Assembly (NCBI RefSeq): GCF_018332695.1
Contig: NZ_BOQN01000145.1
Coordinates: 20,362-84,361, forward strand
DNA: 64,000 nt
Reading direction: 5' to 3'
Source: Paractinoplanes toevensis
GTDB lineage: Bacteria > Actinomycetota > Actinomycetes > Mycobacteriales > Micromonosporaceae
How positions within the stretch are numbered: position 1 is the first letter of the stretch; each line of letters begins with the position of its first letter. The translations under genes were made by a program, and so were the position numbers. This document shows positions 17,129-25,297 of this stretch, piece by piece. The notes beneath the pieces are model-generated. The model did no database searches. It saw only the letters and a list, made by a program, of their open reading frames with translations, and was not told the origin of the DNA.

Positions 17129-17821
17129 TCAGCGTTGACGCTGTTGGCGGAAGGCGCCCTTCGAAGGCCGCATGTTCTTCGGGATCGCGCCCTTGGGCAT
17201 CTGCGGACGGGCCATCAGGGCGCCGAGGCGCTTGTCGAGGGCGTTGACGTCCTTGCCGGTCATGTTGCGCGGCAGGCGCATCAACGTGGACCGCAGCTTG
17301 CGGATGGAGAGCTCTTTTTCGTCGGTGCCGATCACGAAGTCGTAGAGCGGGGCGTTGCCGATCACCTTCGACAGCCGCTTCTTCTCCTGGCCGAGCAGGC
17401 CGCGCACGCGCTGCGGGTTGCCCTCGCCGAGCAGGATGACGCCGGGGCGGCCGATCACCACGTGCACCATGTCGAACTGGGTGGTCGAGCTGGCGGCCGG
17501 GCGGACCCGCCAGTCACCGCGCATGTTCTCGATCAGGCTGGCGGCGGCGCCGGGCTGGCCCTCGGCCGCGTTCATCATCGCGGTGTTGGAGCGCAGGTTG
17601 AGCACGATCACGGCGGCGAGCAGCGTGACCATGACGCCGATCGGGATCCAGATGTAGCCACCGATCAGGAGAACGACGAGCACGGTGAGCGCGACCGGGA
17701 TCAGAACCGCCGCGACCAGCAGCGGAATGAACCACTTGTCCTGCTTCGCCGTGAACGAGAACACCTGGCCGATCTGCTTCAGGCGCTCGCCGAACGACAC
17801 CTTCTCCTGGGGTTTTGCCAT
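17129..17821 (-). CDS. DUF4191 family membrane protein
   Basis: A 230-residue protein with a short charged N-terminus, two membrane segments (about residues 32-75) and a cytoplasmic domain of roughly 150 residues ending in a basic tail (PSKGAFRQQRQR). It matches the actinobacterial DUF4191 family, commonly encoded beside lipA. No function is established. The ATG at 17821 starts just after the 5' side of a short AT-poor intergenic region; the 78-base gap to the RDD gene shows no strong terminator. Confidence 0.88.
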   Translation of the reverse strand: MAKPQEKVSFGERLKQIGQVFSFTAKQDKWFIPLLVAAVLIPVALTVLVVLLIGGYIWIPIGVMVTLLAAVIVLNLRSNTAMMNAAEGQPGAAASLIENMRGDWRVRPAASSTTQFDMVHVVIGRPGVILLGEGNPQRVRGLLGQEKKRLSKVIGNAPLYDFVIGTDEKELSIRKLRSTLMRLPRNMTGKDVNALDKRLGALMARPQMPKGAIPKNMRPSKGAFRQQRQR

Positions 17822-17973
17822 AACCCGGAAGTGTAGTGGTGCGGCGGTACCTTACGCGGGCCGGGCGGTCCTTGTAAGGCGGGCCGGGGGCCAAGATGAG
17901 GAGGGTTCCCCATGTGGCCGGGGTGCCTTCGGGCGAAGAGTCGTCGTCAATGGCTCTTCGAAAGGTGCCCGCG

Positions 17974-18129
17974 ATGTTTCCACTGTCCGACCCCTCCCTC
18001 CAGCTCGACCTCCACCGCCAGCGGGTGGCGGAGTTGATTCGTGAGGCCGGTGAGCACTCGCTCGCCCGCAACGCCGCGTCGGCCGGCCGGCATCGCCGCT
18101 TCCGCCGGCGACCGATTGCCACTCCATGA
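17974..18129 (+). CDS. Small basic protein (51 aa) coupled to the LuxR-type regulator
   Basis: A 51-residue ORF (MFPLSDPSLQLDLHRQRVAE...) with an AAAGG about 9 bases upstream. The middle is an amphipathic helix and the tail is very basic (GRHRRFRRRP). Small proteins with an L-x-LHRQR-x-AEL-x-REA helix occur widely in actinobacteria without known function. Its stop overlaps the first ATG of the downstream regulator (ATGA). An ATG at 17950 would add eight residues. Confidence 0.5.
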   Translation: MFPLSDPSLQLDLHRQRVAELIREAGEHSLARNAASAGRHRRFRRRPIATP

Positions 18130-21017
18130 ACGGGGGCCGATTCCTGTCGTACCCCCGTGACATGCTCGAACCCATGACAGCGCACGTGCACAGCGAGGTT
18201 CTGGTGGGCCGGGAGGCCGATCTCGCCGTGCTGCGCGATGCGCTGAAACGGGCACGCGGCGCTGAGCCGTCCACCCTGCTGGTGGGCGGCGAGGCGGGGG
18301 TCGGCAAGACCCGGCTGGTCGAGGAGTTCTGCCGCACCCTGACCGGCGATCAGGTCCGGGTGCTCACCGGGCAGTGCCTCGAGCTCGGCGAGGAGGGCCT
18401 GCCGTTCGCGCCGTTCTCGGCCGCGGTCCGGGCGCTGGTGCGCAGCGAGGGGCCGGCGGTTCTCGACGGCCGGGAGCGGGAGTTCGCCCGGTTGCTGCCC
18501 GAGCTGGGCCCGCCCGGCGACACCCGCCGTGGGCTGCTCTTCGAGTCGGTCGGCGCACTGTTCGAGCGGGTCGCCGCCGACCAGCCGATCGTCCTGGTCA
18601 TCGAGGATCTGCACTGGGCCGACCGGGCCACCCGCGACCTCATCGGCTATCTGGCCCGGTCCGCCCGCGTGCCGCAGCTGCTGCTGATCGGCACCTACCG
18701 CACGGATGAATTGCAACGGGGGCATCCGCTGCGGCCGTTCCTGGCCGAGCTCGATCGGGTTCGTGGCGTGCAGCGGCACGAGCTCGACCGGCTCGACCGG
18801 GAGGGCACCGCCGAGCTGCTCACCCAGCTGCTCGGCGCCGAGCCCGGCCCGGGCACCGTCGACGCGGTCAACGAACGCGCCCAGGGCAACCCGTTCTTCA
18901 TCGAGCAGTTCGCGGCGGCCGCCGACCCGGCCTGCGGCGACATCCCTACCAGCCTGCGTGACCTGCTGCTGTCCCGGGTCGACCTGCTGCCCGAGCCCGC
19001 CCAGCGGGTGCTGCGGGTCGCCGCGGTCGGCGGCACCCGGTTCGGCCACGAACTCCTCGCCCGGGTCGCCGGCGTCGACGAGGGCGCACTCGAGTCGGCG
19101 CTGCGCACGATCGTCGCGGCGCAGCTGATCGTGTTCGATCCCGACGGCGGCTACGAGTTCCGGCACGCGCTGGTCCGCGAGGCCGTGCACGACGACCTGC
19201 TGCCCGGCGAGCACGCCCGGTTGCACGGGCGCTACGCGGCGGCGATCGAGGCCGAGCCGCAGCTGGTGCCGGCCGGCCGGGCGCCCGCCGAGCTGGCCCA
19301 CCACTGGCTCGCCGCCCGCGATCACCCAAGGGCACTGACGACGGCCAAGCTGGCTGCCGACGCCGCCGGCCGCTCTTTCGCGTACGGGGAACAGGCGCGC
19401 CTGCTCGAGCGGGTCCTCGAGTTGTGGGAGGACGTGCCGGAGGCCGAGTCCCTGCTCGGCATCGAGCACCTCGACCTGCTCGAGGAGGCGGCGGTGGTCG
19501 CGATCGACTCCGGCGACCACCATCGGGCGCTGTCGCTGACCCGGGCGGCGCTCGGCGACCTGGACGCCGCGGCATCGCCGTTGCGGGCGGCCCGGTTGCT
19601 GCTGCGTCGGGCCAAGCTGCTGCGTAACGCGGGCAAGAGCGACGGCGCCGCGGAGTGCGCGGAGGCCCACCGGCTGCTCGGCCTGGCGGCGCACGGTCCC
19701 GATCGGGTGCGGCTGCTGGCCGACCTGGCGTATGTCTACGCGAGCACCGACCCGGAGCGGGCCGGCGCGGTCGCGCGCGAGGCGCAGGCGGCCGCGGCCT
19801 CGGAGGCGTCGGCCGAGCTGCTGTCCGCGGTGGTGGCGGTCGCGGTGGCGCACGGCGACGTGTGTTCCGGGCGGCTGTCGCCGGCCGAGACGATACCGAC
19901 CCTGATGGCGGCCGCCGACCGTGCCCGCGACGCCGGTGACGTCTCCGGTCTCACCCATGCGCTGGTCACGATCTCCGACGCGCTCTACGCCCTGGGCCGC
20001 TACGAGGAGTCCGCGTCGGCCGCCGCCGAGGGGGTGCCGCACGCCGACCGGGTCGGGGTCAGCCGCACCACCGGCGTGTTCCTGCGGGCCAACCACGCCG
20101 AGGCGCTGATCGCGCTGGGCCGGTGGGACGAGGCCGACGCCCGCCTCGCCGAGGCGGCCCGGCACGACCCGCCCGGGCGGCTCGCGCTGCCCTGGTTGCG
20201 GCAGCGGGCCTGGCTGCGGTTGGCCCGGGGGCAGGACGGCGCCGAGCCGCTGGTGCGGCAGGCGGCCATGTGGCTGGGCAAGGCCTATCTGCAGCCGGAG
20301 AACCGGCTCTACCTGCTCGATCTGTGCATCCTACAGGCGCTCGCGGTGGGTGACCTGGACACGGCGGTGTCGGTGGCCGCGGTGTCGGTGGCCGAGCCGT
20401 CCGTGTTCGAGCAGCCGCGATATTCGTGGCCGCTGCTGGCTTCGGTGGCCCGGGCCGCGGTGCGGTCCGGCGACTCGGCGCTGGCGGCGACGGTCGCGTC
20501 GGTGGCGTCGCGGTTGCGCTGCCGGCATCCGGCCGAACTGGCCTTCGCGGCTCTCGTGCGGGCGGTGCTCGACGGCGGGGAGGAGCGCTGGCGGGCTGCG
20601 GTGGACGCTTGGCGGGCTGATGGGCATCAGTATGAGCTGGCCCTCGCGCTGCTCGGTCTGGCCGAGGCCCAGGCCGCCGACCGTCCGGCCGCGGCGGAGA
20701 CGCTCGGCGAGGTCAGCACCCTGGCCGACGCGCTCGGTGCCGGGCCGTTGCTGGAGGCCGCGGAGACCTTGGGGCGGCGGCTGGGGGTTCGGGCCGCGGT
20801 CGCGGCGGTGTCCGGCACGGAGGTGCTCACCGCGCGGGAGCGGGAAGTGCTGCGGCTGGTGGCGGAGGGGCAGAGCAACGGCCGGATCGCGGCGAGCCTG
20901 TACATCTCGCCCAAGACCGCGAGCGTCCATGTCTCACGGATCATCGCGAAGCTGTCGGTCGGCAACCGAACGGAAGCGGCGGCGGTCGCCCACCGGCTCG
21001 GCCTGCTCTCGGACTGA
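18126..21017 (+). CDS. LuxR-family regulator with N-terminal AAA ATPase (LAL/MalT-like)
   Basis: A 963-residue large ATP-binding LuxR regulator. Walker A GGEAGVGKT is at about 54-62 and Walker B VLVIEDLHWAD near 160; a long alpha-helical TPR-like middle follows, and the last 65 residues form the LuxR helix-turn-helix (LTAREREVLRLVAEG... YISPKTASVHVSRI). Such proteins activate transcription after binding a ligand and ATP. The ATG at 18126 overlaps the preceding small ORF; an internal ATG at 18174 (MTAHVHSEVLVGRE) is also plausible. Target genes are not evident. Confidence 0.88.
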   Translation: MNGGRFLSYPRDMLEPMTAHVHSEVLVGREADLAVLRDALKRARGAEPSTLLVGGEAGVGKTRLVEEFCRTLTGDQVRVLTGQCLELGEEGLPFAPFSAAVRALVRSEGPAVLDGREREFARLLPELGPPGDTRRGLLFESVGALFERVAADQPIVLVIEDLHWADRATRDLIGYLARSARVPQLLLIGTYRTDELQRGHPLRPFLAELDRVRGVQRHELDRLDREGTAELLTQLLGAEPGPGTVDAVNERAQGNPFFIEQFAAAADPACGDIPTSLRDLLLSRVDLLPEPAQRVLRVAAVGGTRFGHELLARVAGVDEGALESALRTIVAAQLIVFDPDGGYEFRHALVREAVHDDLLPGEHARLHGRYAAAIEAEPQLVPAGRAPAELAHHWLAARDHPRALTTAKLAADAAGRSFAYGEQARLLERVLELWEDVPEAESLLGIEHLDLLEEAAVVAIDSGDHHRALSLTRAALGDLDAAASPLRAARLLLRRAKLLRNAGKSDGAAECAEAHRLLGLAAHGPDRVRLLADLAYVYASTDPERAGAVAREAQAAAASEASAELLSAVVAVAVAHGDVCSGRLSPAETIPTLMAAADRARDAGDVSGLTHALVTISDALYALGRYEESASAAAEGVPHADRVGVSRTTGVFLRANHAEALIALGRWDEADARLAEAARHDPPGRLALPWLRQRAWLRLARGQDGAEPLVRQAAMWLGKAYLQPENRLYLLDLCILQALAVGDLDTAVSVAAVSVAEPSVFEQPRYSWPLLASVARAAVRSGDSALAATVASVASRLRCRHPAELAFAALVRAVLDGGEERWRAAVDAWRADGHQYELALALLGLAEAQAADRPAAAETLGEVSTLADALGAGPLLEAAETLGRRLGVRAAVAAVSGTEVLTAREREVLRLVAEGQSNGRIAASLYISPKTASVHVSRIIAKLSVGNRTEAAAVAHRLGLLSD

Positions 21018-21050
21018 GCGGTTTCGGCGCTCCGGCTGCCGGGCTGTGCG

Positions 21051-21170
21051 GCGGGCCTGGGCTGCGCGGCGGGCCTGGGCTGCGCGGCGGGCCTGGGCTG
21101 CGCGGCGGGGCTGTGCTGCGGGCCTGAGCTGCGCGGCGGGGCTGAACCTGTGCGGCCGGCTGGGCTACGC
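21051..21170. repeat. 18-bp GC-rich tandem repeat
   Basis: The unit GCGGGCCTGGGCTGCGCG occurs three times without change at 21051-21104, followed by degenerate copies to about 21170. It fills most of the 200 bases between the convergent LuxR regulator and the cell-surface gene. Probably non-coding and expanded by slippage. Confidence 0.85.
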
Positions 21171-21218
21171 GGCGGGCGGGATGTGCGGCTGGTCGGATCG
21201 GTTGGGCGTGTGCGTTGG

Positions 21219-22349
21219 TCAGGCGGGCTGGCGGTTCATGCGGACCAGCCAGGTGATGGCTGCGGCGCCTGTCGCGATCATCAGGAGGCCCATGATGATC
21301 GCGATGATGCTGGTCGTGCTCATGCCCCCGTCGGAAATGTCGGAAGAGTTGGCTGGAGTCAGGGCGGCGGGGTTGGTGGAGAAGGCCGGGTTGGGGGACT
21401 CGTAGGGGCTGGCCGAGGTCGACGCCGACGCCGAGGGAGAAGCCGGGGTTGTTGTTGCGGTGGCTGAGGGTGCCGGCTGGGTCGGGAGTGGGGCCGCGGT
21501 CGTGGGGGAGAGCGTCGGGGCGATGGCGGTGCAGTCGGCGGGGGCGCGCCAGGTTGCGATGTGGGTCGTGAAGCTGCTGTCTCGGATGGTCAGGGTGCTG
21601 CCCTTGGCCGGCTTCAGGGTGGTGGTTCCGCCGGGGGACAGGCGGATCCGGCGCGAACCGGTCAGGAAGACGGCCGTGGTCGTGCCGGTGTTGGACAGCC
21701 TTGCCGTGAAGGTGCCGTCGCAGGCGTTGGTGATGGCGACGGCCGGGCGGGCGGCGCAGGTGGTGGAGCCGCCGGTGTACCAGGCCAGCGGGCCCGCGGA
21801 CCGGGACGACGCGCCCAGCTTGGCACTGCCGTAGAGGGCCTTCGGGCTGGTGGCCTCGGTCTGGACGGTGCCTCCGAAGAACGCCTCGACCTGGTTGTAG
21901 CAGGCGGGGACGCTGACCTTGAGGGTCACGCTGCGGTTCGTCGCGGTGATCGTGTCGCTGTCGCTGTCGTAGATGAACTGGCCGGATGCTGAGTTCGGGG
22001 CACCGGTCGTGTAGGAGGCCAGGGTGAACGTCTGGGTCTGGCCGGCGCAGAGCGGGCGGGTCGCGGTAATCGTCGTGGTGCCGGCCGCGCCGTTGAAACT
22101 GTGCCGGTAGGTGGCGGCGGCAACCGAGACACACGAGGTGGCGGCGGACACGGCGACCAGGCCGGCGACGGGGGCAGCGGCGGGAGCGCCCAAAACCGTG
22201 GCGGGTGCGGGGGCGGCCAGGATCGCGGCGGCGACGGCGGCCCGGACTGTGGCGGTGGCGGGGGCGGCGGCCAGACTCGCGGTGGGTGCGGCGACCAGGC
22301 CCAGTGTTGCGGTGGCCAGGCCGGACAGGACGAGCAGGAACCGACGCAC
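21219..22349 (-). CDS. Exported, membrane-anchored surface protein of unknown function
   Basis: A 376-residue protein with a signal peptide (MRRFLLVLSGLATATLGLVA, cleavage after about 28), an Ala/Pro-rich stretch, and two extracellular Ig-like halves (about 75-260) each with two cysteines. A Ser/Thr/Pro-rich stalk (about 270-340) leads to a C-terminal membrane helix (TSIIAIIMGLLMIATGAAAITWLV) and a short basic tail. No LPxTG-type sortase signal is seen, so it is likely membrane-anchored. I do not recognise the family. Confidence 0.7.
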   Translation of the reverse strand: MRRFLLVLSGLATATLGLVAAPTASLAAAPATATVRAAVAAAILAAPAPATVLGAPAAAPVAGLVAVSAATSCVSVAAATYRHSFNGAAGTTTITATRPLCAGQTQTFTLASYTTGAPNSASGQFIYDSDSDTITATNRSVTLKVSVPACYNQVEAFFGGTVQTEATSPKALYGSAKLGASSRSAGPLAWYTGGSTTCAARPAVAITNACDGTFTARLSNTGTTTAVFLTGSRRIRLSPGGTTTLKPAKGSTLTIRDSSFTTHIATWRAPADCTAIAPTLSPTTAAPLPTQPAPSATATTTPASPSASASTSASPYESPNPAFSTNPAALTPANSSDISDGGMSTTSIIAIIMGLLMIATGAAAITWLVRMNRQPA

Positions 22350-22630
22350 GGTTGCGCCCCCAAAGTTGGTCGCCTGGGGGCGGTCTCACCACTGACTCAC
22401 CGGGCCGTGTAACGGTGACCGAATGGAGCTCGGCCCGGGTCTGCATCTCCCCGTCGGGGCGATTTGCCCTGACTGATCAAGGTTAAGGCGGACAAATGGT
22501 CATCGCCAATGGCCGAAACGGCCAGGTCATGGTGGCTCCGGACACGCGATCTCCGCCGCTGGCCCCGGACACGGCGATCTCCCGGGCCGCTGGCCCTCAG
22601 CGCGAACGGATGCAGGAGAACCGGAACCGG

Positions 22631-22712
22631 CGGTGATGCCCGGGCGCGGCGATGCCCCCGGGCGCGGCGATGCCCCGGACACGGCGATGCCCCGGACACG
22701 GCGATGCCCCGG
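22631..22712. repeat. Five 16-18-bp tandem copies next to the lipA terminator
   Basis: Copies of CGGCGATGCCCCGGACA start at 22631, 22647, 22665, 22682 and 22699; the third and fourth are identical. The last copy forms the left arm of the lipA terminator hairpin. The remaining part of the 397-base gap 22350-22746 holds the promoter of the surface-protein gene and a short TGGCC palindrome at 22510-22524; I see no gene in it. Confidence 0.8.
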
Positions 22713-22730
22713 CCGGTGGGCCGGGGCATC
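22703..22730 (-). terminator. lipA transcription terminator
   Basis: A perfect hairpin with 12-base arms (GATGCCCCGGCC and its complement) and a 4-base loop, 16 bases after the lipA stop on the minus strand. Confidence 0.75.
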
Positions 22731-22746
22731 GTGTAGGTAAGGGTGC

Positions 22747-23670
22747 TCAGCCGCGGGCTTCCAGCGCCTGGCGGTAGAGGCGCCCGGCGCGGTACGAGGA
22801 GCGGACCAGGGGGCCGCTCATCACGCCGGCGAAGCCGATCTGCTCGGCCTCCTCGCGGAGCTCGACGAACTCCTCCGGCTTCACCCAGCGCTCAACCGGG
22901 TGGTGGCGCGGGGTCGGGCGGAGGTACTGCGTGATGGTGATCAGCTCGCAGCCGGCGCCGTGCAGGTCGCGCAGGGCCTGGGAGATCTCCGCGCGCTCCT
23001 CGCCCATGCCGAGGATCAGGTTGCTCTTGGTGACCAGGCCGGCCGCTCGGGCCTGGGTGATCACGTCGAGGGAGCGCTCGTAGCGGAAGCCGGGGCGGAT
23101 GCGCTTGAAGATGCGCGGGACGGTCTCGACGTTGTGGGCGAGCACCTCGGGTGCGGCGCCGAAGACCTCGGCCAGCTGGGTCGGGTCGGCGTTGAAGTCG
23201 GGGATCAGCAGTTCGACGCCGCAGCCGGGCTGGAGCTTGTGGATCTGGCGGACCGTCTCCGCGTAGAGCCAGGCGCCGCCGTCGGGCAGGTCGTCGCGGG
23301 CCACGCCGGTGACCGTCGCGTAGCGCAGGCCCATCGTGGCGACCGACTCGCCGACCCGGCGGGGCTCGTCGGCGTCGAACTCGGCCGGCTTACCGGTGTC
23401 GATCTGGCAGAAGTCGCAGCGGCGGGTGCACTGGTCGCCGCCGATCAGGAAGGTGGCCTCGCGGTCTTCCCAACACTCGTAGATGTTGGGGCAGCCTGCC
23501 TCCTGGCAGACCGTGTGCAGGCCTTCCTTCTGCACCAGGCCCCGCATCTGCGTGTATTCCGGGCCCATCTTGGCTTTGACCTTGATCCACGGAGGTTTCC
23601 GCTCGATGGGAGTTTCGGCGTTGCGCGCTTCGATGCGCAGCATGCGGCGGCCCTCGGGAGCAATAGTCAC
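22747..23670 (-). CDS. lipA: Lipoyl synthase
   Basis: Radical SAM enzyme that inserts two sulfurs into protein-bound octanoyl groups to make lipoate. The 307-residue protein has both Fe-S motifs: auxiliary cluster cysteines 55, 60 and 66 (CQEAGCPNIYEC) and the radical SAM motif CTRRCDFC at 81-88. A C-terminal RSSYRAG contains the conserved serine that ligates the auxiliary cluster. Users in this window are the sucB and lpdA products; lipB, which supplies the octanoyl substrate, lies 3 kb away. A hairpin terminator follows. Confidence 0.97.
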   Translation of the reverse strand: MTIAPEGRRMLRIEARNAETPIERKPPWIKVKAKMGPEYTQMRGLVQKEGLHTVCQEAGCPNIYECWEDREATFLIGGDQCTRRCDFCQIDTGKPAEFDADEPRRVGESVATMGLRYATVTGVARDDLPDGGAWLYAETVRQIHKLQPGCGVELLIPDFNADPTQLAEVFGAAPEVLAHNVETVPRIFKRIRPGFRYERSLDVITQARAAGLVTKSNLILGMGEERAEISQALRDLHGAGCELITITQYLRPTPRHHPVERWVKPEEFVELREEAEQIGFAGVMSGPLVRSSYRAGRLYRQALEARG

Positions 23671-23804
23671 AGCCCCGAGATTACGCCTGAATAGGCCTCC
23701 GCCTAGACAGGGGCGACGAGGCTCACGTGGCAGTTGGTGTGACCGCGGTCACGAGTCCCGGGTTAATTAGCTTTCTCCCAGGAGACACGTGCTGTTAACG
23801 TCCG

Positions 23805-24020
23805 GCGACGGCAGTGACGGAACCGAGTAACGCCCCGAACCGCCGGCCGAGAGAGCCACCGCCCGCTGTGAAGGTGGCCCGTGCGCCGGGGCGTGAAGAC
23901 ACTCCCGAGCCGAGCACGACAAGAGGTGCTTCCCGCGAAGCACGAAGGTGTGGTGGCACCGCGAGGATCCCGCTCGCCCACACCTCCCTGGGGCCGCGTT
24001 GCAGACCCAGAGGAGGAAAA
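23805..24020 (+). promoter_or_regulatory. T-box riboswitch (tRNA-Asp type, translational) controlling aspS
   Basis: The leader of the AspRS gene has the T-box parts in order. Stem I: an AGTA motif (23826-23829), a helix ACGCCCC/GGGGCGT (23830-23836 with 23888-23894), and the distal GAGAGAGCC...GCTGTGAAGG region (23850-23877). The specifier side reads GAA-GAC-A, with GAC (Asp) at 23898-23900. A stem III hairpin is at 23926-23943. The antisequestrator has helix GGTGTGG/CCACACC (23947-23953 with 23978-23984), bulge TGGCACC (23954-23960) and helix GCGAG/CTCGC. The TGGC of the bulge suits the G73 discriminator of tRNA-Asp. A competing hairpin (23983-23992 with 24006-24016) would hide the AGGAGG ribosome site. 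Exact 5' end is approximate. Confidence 0.87.
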
Positions 24021-24023
24021 GCC

Positions 24024-25280
24024 ATGCAACGCATCCTCTCCACCCAACTGGCCCAGCACGTCGGAAAGACCGTGACGGTCGCCGGCTGGGTCCATCGCCT
24101 CCGGCTGCTCAAGTCGGTGGCCTTCCTGATCGTCCGCGACGCCGAGGGATTGAGCCAGGTCGTCGTCAAGGAAGCGAAAATGCTGGGGACGCTCACCGAG
24201 GAGAGCGTCGTCGAGGTGAGCGCCACGGTCACCCGCAACGAGCAGGCACCGGGCGGGGTCGAGCTGACCGGACCGAGCATCCGGGTGCTCTCCGCGGTGG
24301 ACGTACCGCTGCCGTTCGAACTGCATCGGCCCGCGCTGAGCGCGAGCCTGCCCACCCAGCTGGACCACGCGGCCTTGGCGTTGCGTCACCCGGTGCGACG
24401 CGCCGCACTCAAGGTCGCGGCCGCGGCAACAGCAGGCTTCCGTACGGCGTTGAGCGGGCAACGCTTCGTCGAGATCCAGACGCCGAAGATCGTCGGATCG
24501 TCCACCGAATCGGGCGCCGACGTTTTCGGTATCGACTACTTCGGACGCCCCGCCTACCTGGCGCAGTCGCCGCAGTTCTACAAGCAGTTGATGGTCGGGG
24601 TGTTCGAGCGGGTCTTCGAAGTGGGCCCGGTGTTCCGCGCCGAGCCCAGCGACACCGCCCGCCACCTGGCCCAGTACACGTCGCTGGACGCCGAGATGGG
24701 TTTCGTCGCCGACCACCGCGACGTGATGGCCGCCCTGACCCGCACGCTGAGCGTGATGATGGCGACCGTCGCGGCCCGCACCAGGGTGACCACCCCGAAG
24801 GTGCTGCCGGAGATCCCGGCGGTGTCGTTCACCGAGGCGCTGCGGATCGCCGGGGCGGCCGAGGGCGAGGAGGACCTGGCCCCGGCGCACGAGCGGGCGC
24901 TGGGCGAGTGGGCGCTGCGCGAGCACGACTCCGAATTTCTGTACGTGACCGGCTACCCGATGCGCAAGCGTCCGTTCTACACGCACCCGGACCCGGCTTC
25001 CCCGGCGTACTCAAACGGCTTTGACCTGCTTTTCCGGGGTTTGGAGATCGTGACCGGTGGTCAGCGGCTGCACCGGTACGACGACTACGTCGCGGCCCTG
25101 GCCGCGGCCGGCGAACCACTGGAGCCCTACCGCGGTTATCTGGACGGGTTCCGGTACGGGATGCCGCCGCACGGTGGGTGGGCGATCGGGCTGGAACGGT
25201 TCGTGGCCCGTCTGCTCGGCATCGCCAACGTGCGGGAGGCGACCGCGTTCCCGCGCGACCTGCACCGCGTCACGCCTTAA
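24024..25280 (+). CDS. aspS: Archaeal-type, probably non-discriminating aspartyl-tRNA synthetase
   Basis: Charges tRNA-Asp, and probably also tRNA-Asn, with aspartate. The 418-residue protein has an OB-fold anticodon domain (1-100) and a class II core with motif 2 FRAEPSDTARHL and motif 3 GWAIGLERFV; it lacks the large insertion of ordinary bacterial AspRS. Trp and Lys that mark discriminating archaeal enzymes are replaced by His24 (GWVH) and Pro76 (QAPGG), the pair I recall for non-discriminating AspRS. Mischarged tRNA-Asn would then be amidated by GatCAB, not in this window. The ATG has AGGAGG 7 bases upstream and is preceded by the T-box leader. Confidence 0.93.
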   Translation: MQRILSTQLAQHVGKTVTVAGWVHRLRLLKSVAFLIVRDAEGLSQVVVKEAKMLGTLTEESVVEVSATVTRNEQAPGGVELTGPSIRVLSAVDVPLPFELHRPALSASLPTQLDHAALALRHPVRRAALKVAAAATAGFRTALSGQRFVEIQTPKIVGSSTESGADVFGIDYFGRPAYLAQSPQFYKQLMVGVFERVFEVGPVFRAEPSDTARHLAQYTSLDAEMGFVADHRDVMAALTRTLSVMMATVAARTRVTTPKVLPEIPAVSFTEALRIAGAAEGEEDLAPAHERALGEWALREHDSEFLYVTGYPMRKRPFYTHPDPASPAYSNGFDLLFRGLEIVTGGQRLHRYDDYVAALAAAGEPLEPYRGYLDGFRYGMPPHGGWAIGLERFVARLLGIANVREATAFPRDLHRVTP

Positions 25281-25297
25281 CCGCAGTTTGACGCGGG

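Noticed and set aside
17514..20165. 883-codon open frame opposite the LuxR-type regulator
   Set aside because: It crosses DUF4191 and the regulator in antisense, with no recognisable domain.
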